DNA of 64,000 nt from Pseudomonas sp. QTF5. GTDB lineage: Bacteria; Pseudomonadota; Gammaproteobacteria; Pseudomonadales; Pseudomonadaceae. The position numbers and the translations under genes are program-made. Location: contig NZ_AZRW02000008.1 in the NCBI RefSeq assembly GCF_000512695.2, positions 1-64,000 of the forward strand, given 5' to 3'. The notes beneath the pieces are model-generated. The model saw nothing but the letters and a program-made list of their open reading frames with translations, ran no database searches and was not told where the DNA came from. The stretch's first letter is position 1. Each line of letters starts with the position of its first letter. Shown in pieces: positions 19,555-28,467 of this stretch.

Positions 19555-20412
19555 TCAGCAGCGGCCTTCGAGGATCGCGGCATAACCTTCGCGGAAACTC
19601 GGATACTTCGGCACCCAACCCAACGCCTTCGCCCGTGCATTGCTGCAGCGCTTGCTGCCGGCGCGACGCACACTGGCGTCTTCGGCCCACTCAGTCACGC
19701 CCAAGTACTCACGCAACCAGCCCACCACTTCCGCCAGCGGTGCAGGCGCGTCGTCGACACCTATATAGAAGTCATCCAGCACAGCCCCCCGTTGATCCGC
19801 CTCCAGCAGATGCGCCAGCAACCCCGCCGCATCGTCGACGTGAATGCGGTTGGCGTACAACGGTGGATCAATCGCCACGCGATAACCCCGACGAACTTGA
19901 GTCAGCAGAAACTCTCGGCCCGGACCGTAGATCCCGGTCAAGCGCACGATGCTCGACGGGATGCCGCTCTCAAGCACCACTTGCTCGGCTTCCAGCATCA
20001 CACGCCCTGAATAGCCAGCCGCCACGGTCGGCGAGTTCTCGTCGACCCACTCGCCCTCTTGCTGGCCGTAAACGCTGCTGCTGGAAACGAATAGCAGCCG
20101 ATTGGGCACTTGGCCGTAGTCGCCCAGCCATTCCAGCACGTGCTGCAAACCCTGAATGTACGCGGCGCGGTATCCGGCCTCATCGTGATCGGTAGCGGCC
20201 GCGCAATACACCAGGTAATCCACCGCACCGATTGGCCAGGTCGCCGGACAGTCTTTATTGAACAGGTCGCCGGCAACGCCAATCACACCCTCGGGCAGAC
20301 GTGAGACGTCACGCCGCAAGCCGTGAACCTCCCACCCCGAAACCAGCAATTGCGTGGCCAGACGACTACCGACATCACCACAGCCGGCGATCAAAACAGT
20401 AGGCGCGGACAT
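19555..20412 (-). CDS. SDR/NAD-dependent epimerase-like protein (YeeZ-like)
   Basis: A 285-residue Rossmann-fold protein. The NAD(P)-binding motif is at the N-terminus (VLIAGCGDVGSRLA), followed by the FVSSSSVYGQ block and the GIYGPGRE block. The usual catalytic YxxxK is not clearly kept: the corresponding region reads YSGRVMLEAE, so it may bind but not oxidise a sugar nucleotide. It resembles E. coli YeeZ-type atypical SDRs. The substrate is unknown. Confidence 0.85.
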   Translation of the reverse strand: MSAPTVLIAGCGDVGSRLATQLLVSGWEVHGLRRDVSRLPEGVIGVAGDLFNKDCPATWPIGAVDYLVYCAAATDHDEAGYRAAYIQGLQHVLEWLGDYGQVPNRLLFVSSSSVYGQQEGEWVDENSPTVAAGYSGRVMLEAEQVVLESGIPSSIVRLTGIYGPGREFLLTQVRRGYRVAIDPPLYANRIHVDDAAGLLAHLLEADQRGAVLDDFYIGVDDAPAPLAEVVGWLREYLGVTEWAEDASVRRAGSKRCSNARAKALGWVPKYPSFREGYAAILEGRC

Positions 20413-20504
20413 CAGAAAACTCCTATTGGAAAGCTACAGACTAGCGCCGGCAAAGGACACGCGGCTAGCAATGAAGGAAAAAAAGATACTCTATTACTTT
20501 TGTT

Positions 20505-20523
20505 AACAAGAATTACTTGCAAT
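20505..20523 (+). promoter_or_regulatory. Possible Fur box upstream of exbB
   Basis: AACAAGAATTACTTGCAAT is an imperfect palindrome with the A/T spacing of Pseudomonas Fur sites, about 80 bases before exbB. Iron control of exbB-exbD-tonB is expected from other pseudomonads. The match is moderate, so this is inference. Confidence 0.4.
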
Positions 20524-20602
20524 AATGCCCGCCACTTTTGTTCTCGGCCTCACGAGGCCTGGAAGAACATTTACCGTCTTTTTCCTTTCAGGTCCGGCCA
20601 GC

Positions 20603-21556
20603 ATGACACCCAATCAATTCCCCGCTTCGCCAACCAAACGACCTCGCGCCTGGAGCGCGGTGGCCGCCCTGCTGCTCAGCCTGATGCTGGCGCCGACTGC
20701 CGCCTTCGCCGATGCACAAGCACCGGCCACACAGCCTGCTGCCGCTCAAACACCCGCCGCGCCTGCCGTGACACCTGCCGCGACCGATCCGGTCCAGGCC
20801 GTAGACGCCACTGATGTGGCGCAAGTCCTCGAAGCCGACAACACGCTGGGCATGGCCCATGACCTGTCGCCGTGGGGCATGTACCAGAACGCCGACATCA
20901 TCGTGAAGATTGTGATGATCGGTCTGGCCATTGCTTCGATCATCACCTGGACCATCTGGATCGCCAAGGGCTTTGAGCTGATGGGCGCCAAGCGTCGTCT
21001 GCGCACTGAAATCGCTCACCTGAAAAAAGCCGCCACCCTTAAAGAAGCCAGCGCAACGGCAGCCAAGGAAGGCACCCTCGCCAACCTGCTGGTCCACGAT
21101 GCGCTGGAAGAAATGCGTCTGTCGGCCAACAGCCGCGAGAAAGAAGGCATCAAGGAGCGCGTGAGCTTTCGCCTCGAGCGCCTCGTCGCTGCGTGCGGTC
21201 GCAACATGAGCAGCGGCACCGGCGTACTCGCCACCATCGGTTCCACCGCGCCGTTCGTCGGTCTGTTCGGCACCGTGTGGGGCATCATGAACAGCTTCAT
21301 CGGCATCGCCAAAACCCAGACCACCAACCTCGCCGTCGTAGCTCCCGGCATCGCCGAAGCCCTGCTGGCGACCGCGCTGGGCCTGGTTGCGGCGATTCCT
21401 GCGGTGGTCATCTACAACGTCTTCGCCCGCTCCATCGCCGGTTACAAGGCACAAGTGTCCGATGCCTCGGCAGAAGTTCTGCTGCTGGTCAGCCGTGACC
21501 TCGACCACCTGCCGACCGAGCGCAGCTCGCAACCGCACATGGTGAAAGTGGGGTAA
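20603..21556 (+). CDS. exbB: TonB-system biopolymer transport protein ExbB
   Basis: A 317-residue inner-membrane proton-channel subunit that powers TonB. A signal-like segment (about 15-37, ending AAFA) is followed by an Ala/Pro-rich stretch, then three membrane segments at about 100-122, 206-228 and 250-275. Family motifs include GSTAPFVGLFGTVWGIMNSF and ALLATALGLVAAIPAVV. The long N-terminal extension is usual in Pseudomonas ExbB. The ATG at 20603 was preferred to one 26 codons earlier because the signal-like segment then lies near the N-terminus. exbD follows after 6 bases. Confidence 0.95.
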   Translation: MTPNQFPASPTKRPRAWSAVAALLLSLMLAPTAAFADAQAPATQPAAAQTPAAPAVTPAATDPVQAVDATDVAQVLEADNTLGMAHDLSPWGMYQNADIIVKIVMIGLAIASIITWTIWIAKGFELMGAKRRLRTEIAHLKKAATLKEASATAAKEGTLANLLVHDALEEMRLSANSREKEGIKERVSFRLERLVAACGRNMSSGTGVLATIGSTAPFVGLFGTVWGIMNSFIGIAKTQTTNLAVVAPGIAEALLATALGLVAAIPAVVIYNVFARSIAGYKAQVSDASAEVLLLVSRDLDHLPTERSSQPHMVKVG

Positions 21557-21562
21557 TCGGCC

Positions 21563-21991
21563 ATGGGCCTGCATTTGAAAGAAGGCGCAGACGACGATCT
21601 GGCCGAGAACCACGAAATCAACGTCACGCCGTTCATCGACGTGATGCTGGTGCTGTTGATCATCTTCATGGTGGCGGCTCCGCTGGCCACCGTGGACATC
21701 AAGGTCGACCTGCCTGCTTCCACCGCCAAACCAGCGCCTCGGCCAGAGAAACCGGTGTTCCTCAGCGTGAAGGCTGATCAGCGCCTGTTCCTCGGTGAAG
21801 ACGAAGTGAAGGCCGAAGCCCTCGGCGCCACACTCGACGCCAAAACCAAGGGCAAGAAAGACACAACGATCTTCTTCCAGGCCGATAAAGGCGTGGACTA
21901 CGGCGACCTGATGAGCGTGATGGACGCCCTGCGCGCCGCCGGTTACCTGAAGGTCGGCCTGGTCGGACTCGAGACGGCAGCCAAGAAATGA
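21563..21991 (+). CDS. exbD: TonB-system biopolymer transport protein ExbD
   Basis: A 142-residue partner of ExbB with one membrane segment (about 25-45) carrying the essential aspartate in NVTPFIDVMLVLLIIF. The rest is a periplasmic domain ending GLVGLETAAKK. Its stop overlaps the tonB start (ATGA), so ExbD and TonB are translationally coupled. Confidence 0.96.
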   Translation: MGLHLKEGADDDLAENHEINVTPFIDVMLVLLIIFMVAAPLATVDIKVDLPASTAKPAPRPEKPVFLSVKADQRLFLGEDEVKAEALGATLDAKTKGKKDTTIFFQADKGVDYGDLMSVMDALRAAGYLKVGLVGLETAAKK

Positions 21992-22734
21992 TCAACACGC
22001 GCCAAAAGCTGACGCGTTACAGCGGGAGCCTGGCCGTGGTGCTGGGCGTCCATGCACTGGCCATTGCGCTGGCGCTGAACTGGACGTCGCGCCCGCCGAT
22101 CGAGCTGCCGCCGCAGGCGATGATGGTCGAACTGGCGCCGGTTCCGGCCCCGCCACCGCCCGCACCGCCGAAGGTGATCACGCCACCGCAGCCACCGGCC
22201 CCGGTGGAAGAACTGCCGATCCCGAAGCTGGCTGAAGCGCCGAAGGCCGAGATTGCCGTGCCGAAACCGGTCAAACCCAAGCCCAAGCCTCAACCGCCCA
22301 AGCCTGTGGAGAAAAAACCGGAACCGCCAAAGGAAAAGCCTTCCGAGGAAAAACCGAGCGACGCGCAACCGACCCAGGCACCGACGGAGAAATCCGCTCA
22401 ACCCGCACCGGGTCCATCACCGGCGCAGCAAGCTGCCAAGGCCAGCTGGCAAGGCACCCTGCTCGCTCACCTGGCCAAGTACAAAAAGTACCCGGCCAGT
22501 GCACAGGCGCGAGGCAAGGAAGGCTTGAACCGTCTGCGTTTCGTGGTGGATGCTGAAGGCAATGTGTTGTCGTTCGAACTGGTGGGCCGCTCCGGCAACG
22601 CCGATCTGGACCGGGCCACCCTGGAAATGATCCGCCGCGCCCAACCGCTGCCCAAACCACCGGCCGACATGCTGAACAACGGCACCATCGAAATTACTGC
22701 ACCGTTTGTTTACTCGCTGGAACGCCGCCGTTAA
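21988..22734 (+). CDS. tonB: Energy transducer TonB
   Basis: A 248-residue protein with an N-terminal membrane anchor (about 12-33), a long proline-rich periplasmic spacer of PP, KPKP and EKP repeats (about 35-145), and a C-terminal TonB domain (about 150-248) with KYPASA and LVGRSGNADLDRA. It transfers proton-motive energy from ExbBD to outer-membrane siderophore and vitamin receptors. It is the third gene of a complete exbB-exbD-tonB operon. Confidence 0.95.
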   Translation: MINTRQKLTRYSGSLAVVLGVHALAIALALNWTSRPPIELPPQAMMVELAPVPAPPPPAPPKVITPPQPPAPVEELPIPKLAEAPKAEIAVPKPVKPKPKPQPPKPVEKKPEPPKEKPSEEKPSDAQPTQAPTEKSAQPAPGPSPAQQAAKASWQGTLLAHLAKYKKYPASAQARGKEGLNRLRFVVDAEGNVLSFELVGRSGNADLDRATLEMIRRAQPLPKPPADMLNNGTIEITAPFVYSLERRR

Positions 22735-22750
22735 GTCACCGCCGAACCAA

Positions 22751-22836
22751 TGTGCGAGCCTGCTCGCGATGAGGCCATAACATTCAACATCTATGTTGAC
22801 TGTCACACCGCTTTCGCGAGCAAGCCCGCTCCCACA
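22751..22836 (+). repeat. REPIN, degenerate left arm
   Basis: The left arm is shortened (TGTGCGAGCCTGCTCGCGA); the right arm is a full inverted REP copy. It lies directly after tonB. Confidence 0.8.
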
Positions 22837-22863
22837 GGTTCTTCGGCGGCTACAAAACCTATG

Positions 22864-22889
22864 AAAAGGCACCGAAAGGTGCCTTTTTG
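22864..22889 (+). terminator. Terminator of exbB-exbD-tonB
   Basis: AAAAGGCACC and GGTGCCTTTTT form a stem with loop GAAA and a T-run, 130 bases past the tonB stop. Confidence 0.85.
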
Positions 22890-23006
22890 CCTATCTGGAA
22901 ACGCCAAACCCGCATTGCCCTGTGTCACTCAGCACACTCAGTCTGATAACGTGCGTCTATCGATTGCAGCCGGTATGCTTGGCCCGCAACTTCATGGACG
23001 CTTGCT

Positions 23007-23936
23007 ATGACTCTCACAGAATTACGCTACATCGTTACCCTCGCCCAAGAGCAGCACTTCGGCCATGCGGCCGAGCGTTGCCACGTCAGCCAGCCGACCT
23101 TGTCGGTGGGTGTGAAAAAGCTTGAAGACGAACTCGGTGTGCTGATTTTCGAGCGCAGCAAGAGCGCCGTGCGCCTGACCCCCGTCGGCGAAGGCATTGT
23201 CGCCCAGGCACAGAAAGTCCTGGAACAGGCCCAAGGCATCCGCGAACTGGCCCAGGCCGGCAAGAACCAGCTGACCGCCCCGCTGAAAGTCGGCGCGATC
23301 TACACCGTCGGTCCATACCTGTTTCCGCACCTGATTCCACAACTGCACCGGGTCGCCCCGCAGATGCCGTTGTACATCGAAGAAAACTTCACCCACGTGC
23401 TGCGCGACAAACTGCGCAACGGCGAGCTCGACGCGATCATCATCGCCCTGCCGTTCAACGAAGCCGACGTGCTGACCTTGCAGCTCTACGACGAGCCGTT
23501 CTACGTCTTGATGCCGGCCCAGCACCCGTGGACCCAAAAAGAATCCATCGACGCCGCCCTGCTCAACGACAAGAGCCTGCTGCTGCTCGGCGAAGGCCAC
23601 TGCTTCCGCGATCAAGTGCTGGAAGCCTGCCCGACCCTGGCCAAAGGCAACGACGGCGCCAAGCACACCACAGTGGAATCCAGCTCGCTGGAAACCATTC
23701 GCCATATGGTCGCGTCCGGCCTGGGTATTTCGATCCTGCCGCTGTCGGCGGTCGACAGCCACCACTACGCTCCCGGCGTGATCGAAGTGCGCCCACTGAG
23801 CGCCCCCGTGCCGTTCCGCACCGTGGCCATCGCCTGGCGCGCGAGCTTCCCGCGGCCGAAGGCGATTGAAATCCTCGCCGACTCCATTCGCCTGTGCTCG
23901 GTGGCCAAGCCGCCAGCGCCGGTGGTGGCCGGTTAA
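23007..23936 (+). CDS. oxyR: Peroxide-sensing LysR regulator OxyR
   Basis: A 309-residue LysR-type transcription factor. It has an N-terminal helix-turn-helix (about 1-60) and an effector domain containing the redox pair Cys199 (GHCF) and Cys208 (LEACP), which form a disulphide on exposure to hydrogen peroxide and switch on catalase and alkyl hydroperoxide reductase genes. The gene is followed by recG after 9 bases, the standard oxyR-recG pair of Pseudomonas. Confidence 0.97.
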   Translation: MTLTELRYIVTLAQEQHFGHAAERCHVSQPTLSVGVKKLEDELGVLIFERSKSAVRLTPVGEGIVAQAQKVLEQAQGIRELAQAGKNQLTAPLKVGAIYTVGPYLFPHLIPQLHRVAPQMPLYIEENFTHVLRDKLRNGELDAIIIALPFNEADVLTLQLYDEPFYVLMPAQHPWTQKESIDAALLNDKSLLLLGEGHCFRDQVLEACPTLAKGNDGAKHTTVESSSLETIRHMVASGLGISILPLSAVDSHHYAPGVIEVRPLSAPVPFRTVAIAWRASFPRPKAIEILADSIRLCSVAKPPAPVVAG

Positions 23937-23945
23937 GTCGCTGCC

Positions 23946-26021
23946 ATGACCGAGTTGTCGCAAGTGTCGGTGACGGCACTCAAGGGTGTCGGCGAAGCCA
24001 TGGCCGAGAAACTGGCCAAGGTCGGCCTGGAGAATCTCCAGGACGTGCTGTTCCACCTGCCGCTGCGTTATCAGGACCGCACCCGCGTGGTCCCGATCGG
24101 CCATTTGCGACCCGGGCAAGACGCCGTGATCGAAGGCACCGTCAGCGGCGCCGACGTGGTCATGGGCCGACGCCGCAGCCTGGTTGTCCGTTTGCAGGAT
24201 GGCACCGGCGGGCTCAGCCTGCGCTTCTACCATTTCAGCAACGCCCAGAAAGAAGGCCTCAAACGCGGCACGCGCATTCGCTGCTACGGCGAAGCGCGGC
24301 CCGGTGCATCGGGGCTGGAGATCTACCACCCGGAATACCGCGCCATCACCGGCGACGAGCCGCCGCCGGTGGATGAAACCCTGACCCCGGTCTACCCGCT
24401 CACCGAAGGCCTGACCCAGCAGCGTTTGCGCCAACTGTGCATGCAAACCCTGACCTTGCTCGGCCCCAGCAGCCTGCCCGACTGGCTGCCGACCGAACTG
24501 GCCCGGGACTATCAACTGGCGCCGTTGGCCGATGCGATCCGCTACCTGCATCACCCGCCCGCCGATGCCGATGTCGACGAGCTCGCCCTCGGTCATCACT
24601 GGGCGCAGCATCGGTTGGCCTTCGAAGAACTGCTGACCCATCAACTGTCCCAGCAGCGCCTGCGCGAAAGCATGCGTGCCCTGCGTGCCCCGGCGATGCC
24701 AAAAGCCACGAAGCTGCCCGCTCAGTATTTGGCCAACCTTGGCTTCACGCCGACCGGCGCCCAGCAACGGGTCGGCAACGAAATCGCTTACGACCTCAGT
24801 CAGCACGAACCAATGCTGCGGCTGATTCAGGGCGACGTCGGCGCCGGCAAAACCGTGGTCGCTGCCCTCGCCGCACTGCAAGCGCTGGAGGCCGGTTATC
24901 AGGTCGCACTGATGGCGCCCACAGAGATTCTCGCCGAGCAGCACTTCATCACCTTCAAGCGCTGGCTCGAGCCGCTGGGCATTGAAGTCGCGTGGCTGGC
25001 CGGCAAGCTCAAGGGCAAAAACCGCGTAGCTGCGCTGGAGCAAATCGCCAACGGTACGCCAATGGTGGTCGGCACCCACGCGCTGTTTCAGGAAGAGGTG
25101 CAGTTCAAGAACCTGGCGCTGGCGATCATCGACGAGCAACACCGCTTCGGCGTGCAGCAGCGTCTGGCATTGCGACAGAAAGGCGTCGGCGGGCGGATGT
25201 GTCCGCATCAGCTGATCATGACCGCCACGCCAATCCCCCGGACGCTGGCCATGAGCGCCTACGCCGACCTCGACACCTCGATCCTCGACGAACTGCCGCC
25301 GGGCCGTACGCCCGTAAACACGGTATTGGTCACCGACACCCGGCGCGTCGAAGTGATCGAACGGGTGCGCGGTGCCTGCGCCGAAGGGCGACAAGCCTAT
25401 TGGGTATGCACGCTGATCGAAGAGTCTGAAGAGCTGACCTGCCAGGCCGCCGAAACCACTTTTGAAGACCTCACCGCCGCCCTCGGCGAGTTGAAAGTCG
25501 GCTTGATCCACGGCCGCATGAAGCCCGCCGAGAAAGCTGCGGTGATGGCCGAATTCAAGGCCGGCAACCTGCAATTGCTGGTCGCCACCACCGTAATCGA
25601 AGTCGGCGTGGACGTGCCCAACGCCAGCCTGATGATCATCGAAAACCCCGAGCGCCTCGGGCTCGCGCAGCTGCACCAGCTGCGTGGCCGTGTCGGTCGG
25701 GGTAGCGCCGTCAGTCATTGCGTGCTGCTTTACCATCCGCCGCTGTCGCAGATCGGTCGTCAGCGACTGGGTATCATGCGTGAAACCAACGACGGTTTTG
25801 TCATCGCCGAAAAAGACCTCGAACTGCGCGGCCCCGGCGAAATGCTCGGCACGCGCCAGACCGGTCTGCTGCAATTCAAGGTTGCAGACCTGATGCGTGA
25901 CGCCGATTTATTGCCCGCCGTACGCGACGCCGCGCAGGCCTTGCTCGAGCGCTGGCCGGATCACGTCAGCCCGTTGCTCGACCGCTGGCTACGTCATGGG
26001 CAGCAATACGGCCAAGTGTGA
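23946..26021 (+). CDS. recG: ATP-dependent DNA helicase RecG
   Basis: A 691-residue superfamily 2 helicase that remodels stalled forks and Holliday junctions. An N-terminal wedge domain (about 1-160) precedes two RecA-like domains with Walker A GDVGAGKTVVAA, motif II DEQHRFG, TATPIPRTLAMS and the late motif QLRGRVGRG. The family TRG-like segment after the helicase core is also present. Length is normal. Confidence 0.97.
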   Translation: MTELSQVSVTALKGVGEAMAEKLAKVGLENLQDVLFHLPLRYQDRTRVVPIGHLRPGQDAVIEGTVSGADVVMGRRRSLVVRLQDGTGGLSLRFYHFSNAQKEGLKRGTRIRCYGEARPGASGLEIYHPEYRAITGDEPPPVDETLTPVYPLTEGLTQQRLRQLCMQTLTLLGPSSLPDWLPTELARDYQLAPLADAIRYLHHPPADADVDELALGHHWAQHRLAFEELLTHQLSQQRLRESMRALRAPAMPKATKLPAQYLANLGFTPTGAQQRVGNEIAYDLSQHEPMLRLIQGDVGAGKTVVAALAALQALEAGYQVALMAPTEILAEQHFITFKRWLEPLGIEVAWLAGKLKGKNRVAALEQIANGTPMVVGTHALFQEEVQFKNLALAIIDEQHRFGVQQRLALRQKGVGGRMCPHQLIMTATPIPRTLAMSAYADLDTSILDELPPGRTPVNTVLVTDTRRVEVIERVRGACAEGRQAYWVCTLIEESEELTCQAAETTFEDLTAALGELKVGLIHGRMKPAEKAAVMAEFKAGNLQLLVATTVIEVGVDVPNASLMIIENPERLGLAQLHQLRGRVGRGSAVSHCVLLYHPPLSQIGRQRLGIMRETNDGFVIAEKDLELRGPGEMLGTRQTGLLQFKVADLMRDADLLPAVRDAAQALLERWPDHVSPLLDRWLRHGQQYGQV

Positions 26022-26099
26022 GCACTGTCGCAGTTTCTGGACCCTGCCTTTAAACAAGCTGGTTATACTCCTGCAATTGTTTGCAAACGGATACAGACC

Positions 26100-27500
26100 A
26101 TGACAGAAGCTGCCCTCGCCCCCGAAACCCCGCACGCTCCGTCTGTTATTCGACTGCTGCTTGGCAAGCTTGGCATCGCCTACGAAGAAGCCCTCGACCA
26201 TCACGGCCTGAACCCCGCGCGTAAAGTGCAGGCGGTTTTGCTGGACGATGCCGTCGGCGCGCTCATGGTGCTGTACCCCCAGAGCCAATTGCTCGACCTC
26301 AATCGCCTTGCCGAACTCACCGGCCGCCGGTTGACTGCCGTCTCCACCGAACGCCTGGTAAAAATGCTCGGCAAACACAGCCTGAGCCTGTTGCCCGGCC
26401 TGCCGGCACTCACCAGCTCGCCGTGCCTGTATGAAGAAAGCCTGCTGCGCGAACCGACGTTGCTGATCAACTCGGGCGAACCGGGCGTGCTGCTGGAAAT
26501 CACCAGCGACGATTTCAAAACCATGCTCACCAAGGCCAGCGCCGGCAATTTCGGCGAAGCCGTGCAAAGTATCCGCCCGAACCTCGACCGCCCCGACGAT
26601 GACCGCAAGGAAATCACCCAGGCTGTGCAAGCGTTCACCGCGCGGCGCATCCAGCAGCGTCTGGAAGCGACCATCGAGATTCCACCCCTGGCCGAAACCG
26701 CGCAGAAAATCATCAAACTGCGCGTCGACCCCAACGCCACCATCGACGACATCACCGGCGTGGTGGAAACCGACCCGGCCCTGGCCGCACAAGTCGTCAG
26801 CTGGGCAGCGTCGCCGTACTACGCCTCGCCGGGCAAGATTCGTTCAGTGGAAGACGCCATCGTCCGGGTGCTGGGTTTCGACTTGGTGATCAACCTGGCA
26901 CTTGGCCTGGCCCTGGGCAAAACTCTGAGCCTGCCCAAAGACCACCCGCAACACACCACGCCGTACTGGCAACAGTCGATCTACACCGCCGCCGTCATCG
27001 AAGGCCTGACCCGCGCCATGCCCCGCGCCCAGCGCCCGGAAGCCGGCCTGACCTACCTCGCCGGTCTGCTGCACAACTTCGGCTACTTGCTGCTGGCCCA
27101 CGTATTCCCGCCGCACTTCTCGCTGATCTGCCGCCACTTGGAGGTCAACCCGCACCTGTGTCACAGCTACGTGGAACAACACCTGCTGGGCATCAGCCGC
27201 GAACAGATCGGCGCATGGCTGATGCGCTTCTGGGACATGCCCGACGAACTGGCCACCGCCCTGCGCTTCCAACACGACCCCAGCTACGACGGCGACTACG
27301 CCGAATACCCGAACCTCGTCTGCCTGGCCGTGCGCCTGCTGCGCAGTCGTGGTATCGGTTCCGGCCCGGATGAAGATATCCCGGATGCTTTGCTGGAACG
27401 CGTAGGCCTGACCCGCGACAAGGCCAACGATGTGGTCAGCAAAGTGCTTGAGGCTGAAGTGCTGCTGCGCGAACTGGCTTCGCAGTTCAATCAAGCCTGA
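26100..27500 (+). CDS. HDOD domain protein with N-terminal YbaK-like domain
   Basis: A 466-residue cytoplasmic protein. The first 150 or so residues resemble a YbaK/aminoacyl-tRNA deacylase domain (for example LLDLNRLAELTGRRLTAVS). The second part (about 190-400) is an HDOD domain with IPPLAETAQKII and the HD-like LAGLLHNFGYLLLAH. HDOD proteins usually take part in signalling, but their activity is poorly defined. The same gene follows recG in other pseudomonads. A TATACT element at 26064 may be part of its promoter. Confidence 0.88.
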   Translation: MTEAALAPETPHAPSVIRLLLGKLGIAYEEALDHHGLNPARKVQAVLLDDAVGALMVLYPQSQLLDLNRLAELTGRRLTAVSTERLVKMLGKHSLSLLPGLPALTSSPCLYEESLLREPTLLINSGEPGVLLEITSDDFKTMLTKASAGNFGEAVQSIRPNLDRPDDDRKEITQAVQAFTARRIQQRLEATIEIPPLAETAQKIIKLRVDPNATIDDITGVVETDPALAAQVVSWAASPYYASPGKIRSVEDAIVRVLGFDLVINLALGLALGKTLSLPKDHPQHTTPYWQQSIYTAAVIEGLTRAMPRAQRPEAGLTYLAGLLHNFGYLLLAHVFPPHFSLICRHLEVNPHLCHSYVEQHLLGISREQIGAWLMRFWDMPDELATALRFQHDPSYDGDYAEYPNLVCLAVRLLRSRGIGSGPDEDIPDALLERVGLTRDKANDVVSKVLEAEVLLRELASQFNQA

Positions 27501-27504
27501 AAAG

Positions 27505-27570
27505 CTTCGCGGGCAAAACCGCTCCCACAGGATTTAGGTAATCCTTGTGGGGGCGGGCTTGCCCGCGAAG
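27505..27570 (+). repeat. REPIN, short form
   Basis: Two inverted REP-like arms (CTTCGCGGGCAAAACCGCTCC and its near reverse complement) with a short spacer, between convergent genes. Confidence 0.8.
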
Positions 27571-27597
27571 AATCCAACTCGGTCTAACTGAGAGACC

Positions 27598-27981
27598 TCA
27601 AGCCTTAGGCTTAACATTCCTAGGCTTCAAATACTTGGTCAACCCCTGAAACCAGATCACCAGCGCCGGGTTGCCCTTGATCTGAATCGACTTGTCCTGA
27701 ATCCCCGTCATAAACGCCAATTGCTTGTTCTTCGCCTGCATCGTGGCAAAGCCATACGCCGCGTCTTTAAACGCAATCGCAAATGCCGGTTCCGCATACA
27801 CGCCCGACTTGCTGGTAATGCGCTGGTCCTTCACAAAGAAATGCCGCGCCACTTTCCCGTCCAGGGTCTGTAGCTGAAACACCAATGCCTTGTCACCCAA
27901 CTGCTGCTGAAACGCAGGATTAGTCCGACTGGCCTTACCCATCAACAAACCCATCATCCACAGAAGAAAACGAAATTTCAT
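27598..27981 (-). CDS. Small conserved protein, possibly SCP2-like
   Basis: A 127-residue protein starting MKFRFLLWMMGLLMGKASR, a short hydrophobic N-terminus, followed by a beta-rich domain with VFQLQTLDGKVARHFF and SIQIKGNPALVIWF, a pattern reminiscent of SCP2 sterol-binding folds. The function is unknown. The ATG at 27981 was chosen over a GTG two codons earlier because of RBS spacing. A homologue follows the HDOD gene in P. aeruginosa. Confidence 0.78.
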   Translation of the reverse strand: MKFRFLLWMMGLLMGKASRTNPAFQQQLGDKALVFQLQTLDGKVARHFFVKDQRITSKSGVYAEPAFAIAFKDAAYGFATMQAKNKQLAFMTGIQDKSIQIKGNPALVIWFQGLTKYLKPRNVKPKA

Positions 27982-28055
27982 GCGCACAGCCTCAAGAGAA
28001 AAGTGAACGGCCGGCGCAGTGTAGCGGCTTCAAGCGAGAACGCCACCATTGCGCA

Positions 28056-28199
28056 GTGTTAGAAGACGATGTTGCACTTTTTGACGCTGATGACTACAAA
28101 GTCATTGACGAAACACCGCTGTTTAAAAGCCGAGAGCTATTGGTCTTTCTACCCTCGACTCCATCGGACATTTCCTTCAACACGCGGCGCTGTTCATGA
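28056..28199 (+). pseudogene. Short open frame, possible gene fragment
   Basis: A GTG-started frame of 47 codons reads VLEDDVALFDADDYKVIDET and ends RRCS. The acidic, protein-like composition suggests it is either a small gene or the end of an older one, now without its 5' part. No RBS is evident. It lies at the left edge of the accessory island. Confidence 0.2.
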
Positions 28200-28228
28200 A
28201 CTAGGCAGCTCTCCGCTTCACCGCTAAC

Positions 28229-28467
28229 CTCTGTTCGTCACCGCAAAATCGGTGACACGGACGTGCAAGTCCGGTGGAGTACACATTCGGTTATGGCAAT
28301 TCATCGAGCGTTTTCCTATGCTCGCGAATCGTTATGGCGGCTGTGTATGGGAGATCTTCGGATCTGCCGGGTGACTCCACCGGTCTTGCACACCTATGCA
28401 CAGCTGCCACCTCTTTCGAAGTGCACGCGAAACGGTGTCGGCTCCTTAAATAATGGAGTAACACTTA
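28229..28467 (+). promoter_or_regulatory. Structured 5' leader of the DUF6124 gene
   Basis: The 240 bases before the DUF6124 gene can fold into several helices: GTCACCG/CGGTGAC (28237-28243 with 28250-28256); GGAC/GTCC (28259-28272); a long helix 28336-28345 with 28399-28408 enclosing a TTCG tetraloop hairpin (28352-28365) and a GGTG/CACC hairpin (28370-28381); and CTCC/GGAG (28442-28445 with 28455-28458), which pairs with the ribosome binding site. A plus-strand frame that crosses it (28263-28496) is probably not a gene. I recall similar sequence before other Pseudomonas genes of this family, but this needs a search. Confidence 0.55.

Noticed and set aside
23022..25874. 950-codon minus-strand frame opposite oxyR and recG
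   Set aside because: It is the antisense shadow of two well-defined genes; long antisense frames are common in GC-rich Pseudomonas DNA.
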